This document shows, in pieces, positions 42,997 to 53,800 of a DNA stretch of 64,000 nt. Source of the stretch: Pleodorina starrii (Eukaryota; Chlorophyta; Chlorophyceae; Chlamydomonadales; Volvocaceae); contig BRXU01000003.1 of assembly GCA_030267565.1 (NCBI GenBank), positions 124,001-188,000 on the forward strand, written 5' to 3'. A model generated the notes under the pieces. That model ran no database searches. It worked only from the letters and a program-made list of their open reading frames with translations, and was not told the DNA's origin. The position numbers and the translations under genes were made by a program. Each line of letters begins with the position of its first letter. The stretch's first letter is position 1.

Positions 42997-43180
42997 CGCC
43001 TCCTGAGACCCACCGCCCAGGCGCGCGCAAAAAACAATGCTGCGAGAAAGGTCTCGCACACGGCCCAGTCCGACCAAACCGCTGGAGACTGCCGGCCCTC
43101 CCCAGCAGCAGCAGTACCACCACCCACAGCCGCAGCAGCCGCCGCCGCCGCCGCAGCAGCAGCAGCCCCGGCAGGTTGGC

Positions 43181-45748
43181 TCACAGCATGGTGAAGTGCG
43201 CCTTGAGCTGTTTGAGCAGTTCGTGTGACTCGGTGTGCTCCGGGTAGGCCTGCAGAGCCTGGTTGACCTGAGCGGCGGCGGAGAGGAGGAAGGAGGGGGA
43301 GGAAGAGGCGAGGGACGAAGTGGCGGGTTATCCACGTATAGGCCGGAGAGGAAGGGGAAGAGAGATGAGGACCCGGACAAGGCGGGTAAAACCCCCGTGG
43401 CCGCTGCGGAGAACCTACTAGTCCTTTTCCTGACCCCACCCCTCCAAGGCGGCACAGGCATAGAGAAGGCAAACCCGACTAATAACCCAGGGCCCTAACA
43501 AACCCACAATAGCAGCCACCCGCCCCCAACCCAAGCTCGCCGCACCCCGCCCCGCCCGACCATCTTCCAACAGTGTTGGGCATCAACGCCCATCTGGCGG
43601 TCTTCCCCTCCCCTGTCCCCCCCTCACTCTCCCCTCACTCCCGCCCTCACCAGCTCGAAGCTGACTTGGAAGTCTCCCGCCTTGAAGGCCAGCAGCGCCC
43701 CGTTGAAGAACACCTCGAACACGTGGTTACCCTCGCGCTGACCCGAACTGAGGTAGCAGACAGGCGGAGTAGAGAGGGGGTTCAGGCGAGGAGGGGAGGG
43801 GGTTCAGACGGGGTTCAGAGGGAGGGGGGCAATGAGAGCGGCTTGCCTAGGGAGTTACCGGTAGTGGACAGGAGGGACGATCACCCAATCCAAGGTTAGG
43901 TAAGGTTGGGTTGGGGAGAGCAAGGGGAAAGTGGAACCTGTCCGATTCGGGAGAGGCGTGGGGGACGAAGGAAAGGGAGAGGGGCGTAGCCAAGAGCAGG
44001 GGGAGAGAGCTCATAAGCCGGTAAATTGGGGAGAGGAGGTACACCGCACACGCAGGGCACACAGCACGGTCACCAAAAATCGCAATCGACCAGCGGACCG
44101 CGCAGATTCAGCAAACATCCCTCCCTCCCTCCCTCGCCCGACCGCCGCCACACTCGCCGCTTGCTCGCTCCTGCTCGCTCGCTCACCGGAACAGCGCCGC
44201 CGCCGACTCGTCGTTGCCCTTTCGGTACTCGAGCACTCCCAGGTTGTTGAGAGCCTCGGCGTGGTTGGGGTTCAGGCTGATGGCGATCTGAGGCGGCGGC
44301 CGGGGAGGGCGGCGGCCAGGGCGGGAGGGGCAGTGGGTGCGGGTGGGTGCGGGAGGTTCGAGAGTGGAATGCTGCGGAAATGCGGTGGTTAATTGGTTGC
44401 GGTATTTCTCCACCAGACCAATCAAGCGCAACCGTTTCAAGGTACACGGGAACACGGGAGCTCGCCTGTTGACGTTGCCACCCTAGTACCGTAAAGAGCC
44501 GCTGTGCGGCATGGCATCACGGAAAGATACCGGCATGTGCAGCCCTCGTTTCAACGGACGGGCCAACAGGCGACACATCCGCAGCCCACGCGCCCTCCCC
44601 CCCGTGGAGCAGCTTGATCAACAACGTCCGCAGTGACTCATTGTTTTATAAGGAAGCATATCACTCGCTGACACCCCCCCCCCGTGCACACATTGCATTG
44701 GTCCACCCCCACCTTGAACGCCTGGTGTGCCAGCGCCAGATCTCCGATGCCCACCGCCGTCTGACCGATGTTGTACCACACGTCCGGAAGCGCGTTGTCA
44801 TCAGCCAGGGTCAGCGCGCGGTCAAAGCAGCCCAGACACATGTCGTACTGCGCGGGGGCCGAGGGTTAAGGTAACGTCGGAGGAAACGGGGGCGACGGGG
44901 CAACGGGGGCGGCGTTATATGTGAGGCGGGGCCGGGAGTTTGGGGCCCCCGGTCGGGGCCTGGGAGCTGGGGCGGCAGCCCGACAAGCGCAGGACGCACT
45001 CGAGGTCCCCCCGGCCCCCCGCCTCTTGCAACTACGCCCTTGCAGCTGCGAACACGCACACGAACACGCCTCCCTCCCTCCATCCCTTTCTTCCTAAATT
45101 AACGACCAAACGAAACCCACCCGCAGCCCACTCACTACACAAGTACACGCTCTCGCCCACCTGCGACGCGTAGAAGCAGCAGAGGCCCAGATTGTTCCAC
45201 AGCTCCGAATTGTTGACCCCCATCTGAAGCAGCCGCCGGTAGTACCTGCGCGTGTGCGTGTGTGCGTGTGTGTGAGAGCCGCGGAGGAGGGAGTGAGGAC
45301 CCTGATGACCCGGGTCGGTGGGTCATCCGTCGATCGATTCAATCGACAGAGGAAAGCGGCGACCGAAGGCGGCCAGCGCCGAACCGCCCCGGCCAGGACA
45401 CACGGCCAGATACAAGGGCACGCTCTCGCGCTTACGCAAACGCTTTGCTCTCTCGCACGCACACGCCCGCTCTCTCGCACGCCCGCACACACGCACACGC
45501 CCGCTCACCGCAGCGCAATCTCCGGCTGGTCGGTGTAAAAGTGGTGTGCCGCCAGACAGGCGATGGCTTCCACATTGGACGCGTCGTGGAACAGCACGTT
45601 CTTGTGGAAGGACACCGCCTTGTCCGCGTCACCCAGCGCGTCGTACACACGAGCCACCCCCAGCAGCAGCGACGAGTCACCCGGGTGGGCCCCCAGGGCG
45701 GAGGTGTAGTGCTCCAGAGCCGTGTTGGGCTGCAGGGAGGGGGGAGGG

Positions 45749-45779
<31 letters not shown>

Positions 45780-48685
45780 TGAGAGATAGTGAGGGAGAGA
45801 GTGAGAGGTGTGATGGGGTCATCCACGTATACGTACGTAGGCCGGAGCCCGAGATCGGTAAATACGTGATGCGTGACAAAGTGGGGAAGGTCTTTCCCAC
45901 CTCGCAAAAGAAAAAAGCGAGAGGTGAGTCCATCAACCAAAGGCGCCAGCCCAGTCCCCCTTAAGCCCTCCTGGGGCTCCCTCATCCAACCCCAAGCCCC
46001 CGGGTCCCCCTCAGCCCCACCTGCCCCATCCTCACCTAAAAACTCGCCTTTTCGCGACGTCTGTCAGCTTGCCAGCTTGCCCACTCAGACCGCCATCCTC
46101 TTACCCGTTTCCTCCCCACCCTCCCCACCCCGCCTCCCCCCAGGGCCCGGCCCCGGGTCCGTTCGCTAACACGCCGTCTCCGTCTCCGCTGCGGTAACTT
46201 CTTTTTTCCCTCCCTCCCTCCCTCCCTCCCCACCCTTACCTGATCCATCCTCAGGTATATCTTGCATAGCTCCAACACACAGCTGATCATCACCGCGCCG
46301 CCGTTGAGTCCGTTGGCGGTGGGGCCCAGACCCAGCGCGGCCGCCCCCGCGGCGGACCCTCCCGCGCCGCTGCTGGCCGCCTGGCCCTGACCCAGCGCGC
46401 TCTTGAACTGCCGCTCCGCATCCCGCAGCAGCCCCAGCTGGTAGTAGCACTTGCCCAGGCGGGCCTTCCACCACCAGTCCTGAGGAGGAGGGGGCCCGGG
46501 GGGGGGGGCGGGAGGTAAAAAGGAAATACCGCAGCGGAGAAGGAGGAGGAGACGGCGGGGTGGGTGGGAAGGGGAGGGGGTTACGGAATACGAGGGTTGG
46601 TTCTTTCATCGTGCAATGCAACGTCATTGGTACCGGTTGCACACACCCACACCCACGCCCCCTCCCCACCTGGTACTCCGCCACCTGCGTAGCCAGCGCG
46701 CACAGCTCCAGCGCCCGCTTCATGTTGTGCTCCGTGTAGATGAGGTAGTCGCACAGCACCCGGGCCAGCAGCGGCCGGGCGGCGTACTTGCGAAGGTCCA
46801 GTCGGTCTACCGCGATGAAGGGGCCGCCGGGCTCCGAAGCCAGAGAGGCGGTGCCCAGGCGCACGAACCTGCCGGGGGGGCGGGGGTGGCGGGGGGCGGG
46901 GGTCAGGGAGTGATATGGGGGCGGGGGAGCGTGTCGGAGTCAGGGGATGCGGAGTGAGAGGGGGGAGAGGGGAGGAGGCCGGGACGGTGGGTGGGATGGG
47001 ATGGGATCCCCACTCCACACGCACCCGCACATCCACACACCTTCCCGACGTGGTAACGGGCCGTGCTGTCCCCGGCTTCGCCGTCCTGAGCGCTTGCTGC
47101 AAGCTGGCTGTCCCCGCGCGGCCAGATGCCGAGGTGGTGGGGCGGCTGCCGGTGCCGGGGCGGGCAAAGCCGGTCAGAGGGCGGCCGCTGCCCGTCATGG
47201 GGCGGACCGCCTGGCTGGGGGCGCCCTGGAGGGGGGTAATTAGAACGGCCCGGGGCGAGGGAGGGGTGCGGAGGTGGGGGCGGTGGGGATTATGGTTGGG
47301 GGTATATACCCCCCGGATGACAGCTCAACCACCCGCAGCCCCGCCCACAGCGGCCCCTGATATAAGATGGGCGAGCAGCCCGCGCAATATCACCGCTCTC
47401 ACCGCCGCGTGCCCCTCGCCCCAGCCCCTCGGCCCTCTCCTCCAACCGGCCCCTTCTGGTCCCGCCCCCGGCCTCCGTCCCCGCCCGCCTCCACGCAGCC
47501 CCAGCTCGATCCCCTTTTTAAAAACCCTCCACAGTCCCGCAGTCCGCCCTCACGGCCCCCCCCTCCCTCCGTTGCCCCTCGACCCTCGCCAGCCCCGTAT
47601 GAGATCTGAGGTTTGTCACATGGGTTTGAGATCTGAGGTTTGTCATATGGGTTTGAGATCTGAGGTTTGTCACATGGGTTTGAGATCTGAGGTTTGTCAT
47701 ATGGGTTTGTTGCTCTGTTGCCAGGGACGGACGAGGACACTCGTCCGTCCGTTCGGACTGAACTCACCGATCCCGATGCGCTGGTCAGCGGTCGCGACAG
47801 GGAGGTCCCCGGGCGGGGCACCTGAGCCACCTGGTGCTCGTCCATCAGCATATCCGCGACGCCCTGGGGATGGAAACACGGGGGGAGGGGAGGGGAGAGG
47901 GGCAGGGAATATAAAGGAGAGACCGCAGCGGGGGCAGGGGCAGGGGAACAGCGAACAGCGGCAGGGAGGTTTCAGCATCGCGGCTGAAGAGCGGAGGGGA
48001 CAGACGGGTGCAGCGCCTGAATGGCTGAAATGTGGGGTTGCGGGGGAAAGGTAGGACAGCGGAGGGGGGGGGTTGAGGGGGATGGTAGGAAGTGACATGT
48101 GGGGTGGGCTGGCAAGGGCGTGCGGGTGGGTGGTGAGGATGCGTGTAGGCGTGGCATGGGTGCACGAGCGCGAAGGCGCGACAGCGCAGGTCGGCGTGGC
48201 CCCGCGGAGGTAGGGTCCAGGGAGTGTAAGCCACGCGACGTATTGGTCCGTTTGGGACTTGCTCGATCCGGGGCCAGTCGCCGGTGACCCAAGGCCCTTA
48301 CCTCCTCCTCAATCTCGAGATCATCTATCCAGTTTTTAAGCGTGAGCGCCCGGGTTTTCAAGTACCAAACGGCCTGGGGTTGAGCGAGGGGCAGAGGGTG
48401 CAGGTGCCCCGAAGCAAGTCCGGGATGCGGGACATGAGGATTGACATGTGCCGTGCCCCTCGGTGCGTGCCACCTCGCACGCACAGTGGCAACTCGAACG
48501 TGCATTTCCAAGCCCGGCACCAGCTTTGAAGCAGCTCCTGGTCCCCGCACCTGGTCATAGGGGTTCTTCTCCAGAACAGTGGTGCAGACCTCGATGCAGG
48601 AGTCAAATTTCCGTCGTCGCAATCGACTTTGTGCGAGCCACACAGGATTGATGTTTTGTGCGTGTTGTTGCTGCATGGCTGCCAT
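43181..48685 (-). CDS. BBS8: BBSome subunit BBS8 (TTC8), tetratricopeptide repeat protein
   Basis: Subunit of the BBSome, the coat-like complex that carries membrane proteins out of cilia. Exons (minus): 48685-48551, 48373-48302, 47863-47768, 47225-47041, 46868-46670, 46479-46240, 45729-45509, 45245-45161, 44847-44713, 44287-44187, 43747-43651, 43267-43181; 550 residues against about 541 in human TTC8, all phases match. Conserved blocks in order: N-terminal TPR (LRRRKFDSCIEVCTTVLEKN), the RPMTGSGRPLTGFARPGTGS / ARPVTTSGRFVRLGTASL linker typical of BBS8, DWWWKARLGKCYYQLGLLRD, DQPEIALRYYRRLLQMGVNN, NNLGLCCFYASQYDMCLGCF, DVWYNIGQTAVGIGDLALAH, HAEALNNLGVLEYRKGN, and the C terminus LLKQLKAHFTML. 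A Gly/Ala-rich insert (about 265-290) is extra relative to human. Start chosen at the ATG giving MAAMQQQHAQNINP, with family homology starting soon after. Confidence 0.97.
46159..46210 (-). repeat. intronic dispersed element A, full copy (minus)
   Basis: Minus strand reads TTACCGCAGCGGAG, then GGAGACGGCG and GTTAGCGAACGG, matching the copy at 22807-22852 along its whole length. It lies in the BBS8 intron next to the exon ending CKIYLRMDQ. Confidence 0.7.
46513..46560 (+). repeat. intronic dispersed element A, copy
   Basis: AAATACCGCAGCGGAG followed by GGAGACGGCGGGG lies in the BBS8 intron preceding the DWWWKARLG exon, antisense to the gene. Confidence 0.65.
47601..47708 (+). repeat. 27-bp tandem repeat, four exact-length copies
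   Basis: Four 27-bp units start with GAGATCTGAGGTTTGTCA and alternate CACATGGG and CATATGGG before TTT. The array lies in the BBS8 intron between exons 3 and 4. Confidence 0.95.
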
Positions 48686-50807
48686 AGCGGGCCCTCAAGC
48701 GTCACGGCGCGCGGCCCTCGCGCGCCTTTCGCCGTCAGGCTCTCATCCTATATTGTGCCTACTTATCGCGAGTATTGTCCAGCTGTTTGATCTTGCGTTA
48801 ATTGCGTTGTAACGCCTCCTCGGGTGGTTGACTTGCAATTTGCGGAACAAGGGTTATGGCAACACGAAAGTTCTATTTTGACACTCTACGAGGCAGTATG
48901 AAGCAATGGGTAAACGTCCACGAAGGGCACCATGCAGAGTTGGCGCTCATCGGCAACCGAACAACGATAATACGACACCTGACGTCAAAGGTGGAACGAC
49001 GCCCATTGGGGTTGCGCGAAGCTGTTAGACAAAGCGAACTTGTTTCTCAAAGTTTCACGCATCCTACCTGAAATTGGCCCACAAAAACTTGCTTGCTTAT
49101 GAGCCGCAGCGCCGATACAGTCAGTCGTTGCAACGCCTGATAGCTCGGGGGTGTATCTCTCCGCAGACCCAAATTTACGGTGCCTGCTTTACGTGCACCA
49201 GCTGCGGACGCCTCAGGTTCATGAAATTGGACAACCGTGGGTAGTGCGCTGGGTCGGAGAGCAATTCAATGCCGCTGCAACCAAGGTGGACAGCAGCTAC
49301 TTTAGGGAGAGGGATACGCAAGCTACGCCTGGGCTCCTCGCAGCAAAGGTGTGCTTGTTGGGCGGGCAACGAACTTTTACTGCCCACGGGTCGCAAACCT
49401 GCTTGCCCCACATCGGCAAGATACCTTGAACGCTCTTGTTATGATTGGTATGTTACTGGTTGTAACTCGGGCACTAATTAGGGGCCCTGCCCAGAGGTGG
49501 TTGTCCGGGTCGTGCGACGCTTCAATAGTCATCATGACGGCTGCCTAGCTATCTTTGTTTAAAAAAGGTTTGTTTATCATCTATTCGAACGTTCACCTGC
49601 CAAATTAGCTACTGTAAACGCACAAAGAGGTAAATTTTGCTTTTGCGAAACGGTCGCGGCTTGCAGGCCCAGTCGTTGTGCGTGCCATCTAACACAAGGA
49701 GGTGCTCGTCTTCCCCTTTGCTTGCGCAGCCTCCAAGGCGGAGCATTGCTGCTGTCCGCTGCGCCGGCGTCTCGGCATCTGCTCCGACCGCCCAGGCTGA
49801 CGCAGCTTTGCGCGACCGGTCATCTTAAGCCGCATTATCTGTTTCCGTCGACAAGCAGAGGTGCGAGTGAAGAAGCAGGTCGCGATGTTGTCCCGGAACC
49901 CGTCGTTGTGGTGATCCCGACATTCGCAATGGAGACAAGACCGCTTCCGGTCAGAGGCACCGCCGTATTCCCATTGAAACACGACAGCACGGCGTCCGCA
50001 TTGATGTGCGGCAGGCCTAGCTGATCTTTCTGCTTGGCTGTTGCCGCGGTTTTCAAGCGCGTCTACGTGGCGGCACCGCCGTACTGCGCCCTCCTAAGCC
50101 GCGTCAGAGCGCACTTGCAGCGCTTGGCTGCACCCTGGTGCCACGCTTTTCACTTCAGACGCCTTGTTAAGTTCTGCTTAGCTCTGAGGGACCCACATGC
50201 GCATGCGTAGATCCTCGTTAGTCACAGAATGGCAGTGTTTTTCCAGTCGCGTACGGCGCGCCGTACCATGCCAAGCCCCAAGTAGCCCCTTCCGGCCGCC
50301 ACTCCTCCCAGCTCTGCCCTCGCGCCGTATACCGCGCGCTACTTGACAACCCGTCGCCTCCCTTCCCGCTGCCTCCAACCCCTTACCTTCTTCACCTCCC
50401 GGGCCGTTTTAATTACCTCCTTGGCTCCTGCGGGAAGCACCGTGGGCCCTGAGCGACCTGCCAGCAGCCCAGTAGCCGTACGTATACGTCACCCACCAGG
50501 ATTCAAACTGCATGCGCCCCTCGCCAGCACACGTAGCAACCCCGCCCCGCGCCTCACCCGCCAATCTCTCAAGCGCGGCCTTGCTGCCTACATGTCGCTT
50601 GCATGTCGTGCCTCAGGGCTGCTGTTGCTGCTAACCATTGTTTGCCCGCTTGCCCGCTCCCTCCCTTCGCACCACCACAAATCCCACCACAAACCCTAAA
50701 ACCCTGCCGCAGGCCTTTCCGGTCCGCTTTCCGCGCGACCGCTGCCGCAGTCGAACTTGCCGCCCTCAGCCGCAGCCGGGGTCAGCAACAGCTCCCGGAA
50801 CGTCGTC
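48686..50807. other. divergent promoter region between BBS8 and the GH36 gene
   Basis: BBS8 reads left and the GH36 gene reads right, so this 2.1 kb should carry both promoters and the 5' UTRs. No further gene is supported. At 50592 an ATG opens a frame reading MSLACRASGLLLLLTIV, a signal-peptide-like start that stops near 50696. It could be an upstream exon of the GH36 gene, but I found no good donor to join it. A short CCCTAAAA run lies at 50693-50705. Confidence 0.45.
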
Positions 50808-53800
50808 ATGACCGGCTCTTGCTCCCCGCGGGGCCCGGAGGCTCAGTCGACGGTGGCCATGGCCGGCCGCGCGGGAACGAGCACGGCCCCGCAGCAGCAG
50901 CAAGTGCAGCCGCAGCAGCAGGAGCAGACAGCGGAGGCGCCACCCTCACCGTCCAATATTCGGCTTACGGTCGCGTCGGGGGCGGTAGTGGCGCCGGACC
51001 TTGACTACACGGTGCGTGGGCGGCTGCAAGCTGGACTGGACGGGGCGGGGCGGGGCGGGGCTGGACTGGGCGCATGGGTCGGGTCGGGTGGGTTTCGGGT
51101 TGGGGTGGGGTGATGGCGTTGGGCGGTGGGAAGTGGGAATTGGGGTTGTGGAGAAACGACGGACACGGGACAAACGCGCGTGTTGGCGTAGACGACGTCG
51201 GGATGCATACATGTGATCAGGCAGCGCAGCGCAGGACACGGGACACGGGACATGGGACATGGGACACGGGACATGGGACATGGGACACGGGACATGGGAC
51301 ATGGGACACGGGACATGGGACACGGGACACGGGACATGGGACATGGGACACGGGACACGGGACACGGGACGGGGAGCAGGCTCGCCAGCCTGGGCTGCTT
51401 GCCATGGCCCTGTCAGGATGGCTGGGCAGGCGTGGCCAGGTCAGCGGGGACATGGCCAGGTCATGTCGGCAGCGGGGACTGGACACGGTAGCGGTAGCGG
51501 TGTCCCAGCCAGCGAGCCGGCGCTGAGGCCGCTGCTTGCAGGGTAGGGATCGGCCGCCGGCGTTAGTCCCCGCGGGAGTACCGGTAATAAGATCGATACC
51601 GCGGCGGAGGGACGTAGGCGACCGAGAACATGAAGTAATACTTACCTGCCAGGCATACGTACCCGTGTTACCTTAGCAATACCGGGAGAGCTGCTGCGGC
51701 CGCGGGTGTCGGTGCCAGTGAGCCGGTGCCGGTGCCGGTTGCGTTTTCACTTTCATTTCCAGTTGGTTGAGCGGGTGGGTGGGTGGGTGGGTGGGTGGGT
51801 GGGCGGGTGGGTGGGTGGGTGGGCGGCATCGGAGCAAAGGGAAAGAGGAATGGGGGCAGCCGCGCGGAAAGGCTGGCGCCCGGATGAGAGCCGCGGCCCA
51901 GGTCTTCTGCAGCCCCTACAGGCTTTCGCTGGTTGGGCGCTGGCGGGAGGCTTGGTTCGCGGGACGCGCCGATCCGCGCGGCGCGAGGACGAGGGGGTTT
52001 CACGATTGGCGGGGTCGGCGTGCCGCGGACCGCCCGCCCCTGCGGACTGCGGACTGCCGAGCCCGTTTCACCGCCGGCCACCGGGGCGACCTCCCAAACA
52101 TTTGCTTCCATCCTCTGCCGTACGTGCTGCCGTACGCGTTGCCGTACTACCACTTTCCGTGTGCCGCCCCCGCGCGCGCAGGTCGTCCTGGACATGCTCC
52201 ACAAGAACGCCTCCGCCAATGCTGCGGCCTCCCGGGGCGGCGGTGTGGTGCTGGGGCTGACCAGCCCGGTGGGGAACACCGACTCGCTGGACATTGTGAT
52301 CGGACAGGTGGGGCGGGGGGGGGGCGGGGGGAATGGGGCGATAGCTTCGTATAAGAAATACGAAGCGCAGCGAAGTAACAACCGAGGCGGTAGCGGGATG
52401 GGCGGGCTCTTTGGGTTCTGGGTGGCTGGTAGCTCCCTCTGTGTGGGTTGGGGAGGCACGACCGACGAGGTCTGTGCGTCCTGTGAGGGTGGCGGGCCGG
52501 GGCGGGGGCGGGACAGGGGCGGGGGCAGGGGCGGGGGCGGGGGCGGAGGCGGGCGAGCTGGGTAGGGTCACCGCGGCTGGCCCCTACACCCCGTTCGCCG
52601 CTGTGGCCCTCCGGTCAGCTCCCGATTTGCAACATGACCCGGCACCGGCATCGTCGCTGGCACAGAGTCTGCCCCCTGTGTGCCGCTGGGCCTCCCGTGA
52701 CGTGACGTGACGTGTGCTGAGCTCATGACGTGACGTGACGTGACGTGACGTGCCAGCCGCGCAGGCCTGATTGATAGTTATCTAGGGGGCCGGGTTGTCC
52801 GCACCCAGATCCAACACGACCCCCCGCCTCACTCTCCCCGCTGCTCCCTCTCTCTCCCGCCCACCCCGCTGCTGCCGCGCCCGCAGCTCAACTTCAAGCG
52901 CCTGCTGGCCTGCGCTCGCAACAAGCTGTGGTGGATGACCCCCGAGTGGCGCACCGCCTCCTGGTCGCTGCCCCCCGAGACGCAGTTCCTGTTGGCGGAG
53001 ATGGCGGCGCAGGGGCCTTATGCGCTGCTGCTGCCGCTCATCGACGGAGACTTCCGAGCCACACTGCGGCCGCCCGCTAAGTGAGTGGGGTTATCCACGT
53101 ATAGGCCGGAGCCCGTGGGGGGGGGAGTGGGCTGGAGGGGAGTGGCGGCTGGAGTGGGGAATGTGGGGTGCGGGTAAAGTGAAGCAGTCGGGTTGGCAAG
53201 CAAGCTGACAGGAGGGCATACGGAGGCCGAAAGCAAGGAAAAGAGGAGTGGGGTGGAGGCTTGCGAGGGAGGGATGGGGCGAGTGGGGAGCTTGGTGCGC
53301 CACCGCTGGCCCCTCCAAGCGCATACCGTAGGCTTGTTTTAGGCTTTTGGCCCCTCCAAGCTCTCTTTTACGGTACGACACATCTCTACGTACTGTGGCT
53401 CGTGTGCAGCGGTCACAACCGAAGGGGACACCATGTCTGGACGAGCATGTCAGAAGTTCGCACGTGCGTGCGAGCGAGCGCTGACAGTCCGTTCTTCGAA
53501 CGAACCCGAGTTACCGCACTGCCTGCTGCCTGGCGCCAAATCAGCGCAAAGGCAGGCAGGCGGGCTACCGCACTGCCTGCTGCCTGGCGAGACGCTCCGC
53601 GGCCGCCCCGTGAGCTTGATTAAGCTCAGCCGACCGTGTAGCGTACTCTTACCGCGCGTAGGCACCTGCTGCTGCTGCCGTGGTTCGGACCAGGCCAAAA
53701 CGGATGCCGGTCCCGAACCCCCAAAAGCAGCTGCCAATGCTCTTTTCCGTTGGGCTTACCCGCCCCAGAGCACGATGGTAGCGTGCGCCGGAGCCCCGCG

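Larger units (their letters stand above)
40390..43180. other. intergenic region downstream of BBS8
   Basis: About 2.8 kb with no supportable gene. It includes the presumed BBS8 3' UTR on its right, a perfect inverted repeat (40429-40449), a TCCGAA microsatellite near 42375, one copy of dispersed motif B (about 42064-42090, minus) and a 20-bp tandem repeat (42876-42996). Confidence 0.5.

Noticed and set aside
42589..43461. Cys-rich repeated peptide frame (CGLCTAAAGCV) that could pass for a small Cys-rich protein
   Set aside because: It is produced by the 20-bp tandem repeat, a period not divisible by three that gives similar peptides in all frames.
47601..47708. CRISPR-like array (27-bp repeats)
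   Set aside because: Units are directly adjacent without unique spacers, and the host is eukaryotic; it is a minisatellite.
46915..48054. 379-codon plus-strand frame with a repeated EVCHMGLRS peptide
   Set aside because: It lies antisense to BBS8 exons and the 27-bp intronic tandem repeat. The repeated peptide is just that repeat translated.
50592..50698. Short secreted peptide starting MSLACRASGLLLLL
   Set aside because: Only about 35 codons, no homology, and no donor joins it to the GH36 gene; recorded as a possible upstream exon only.
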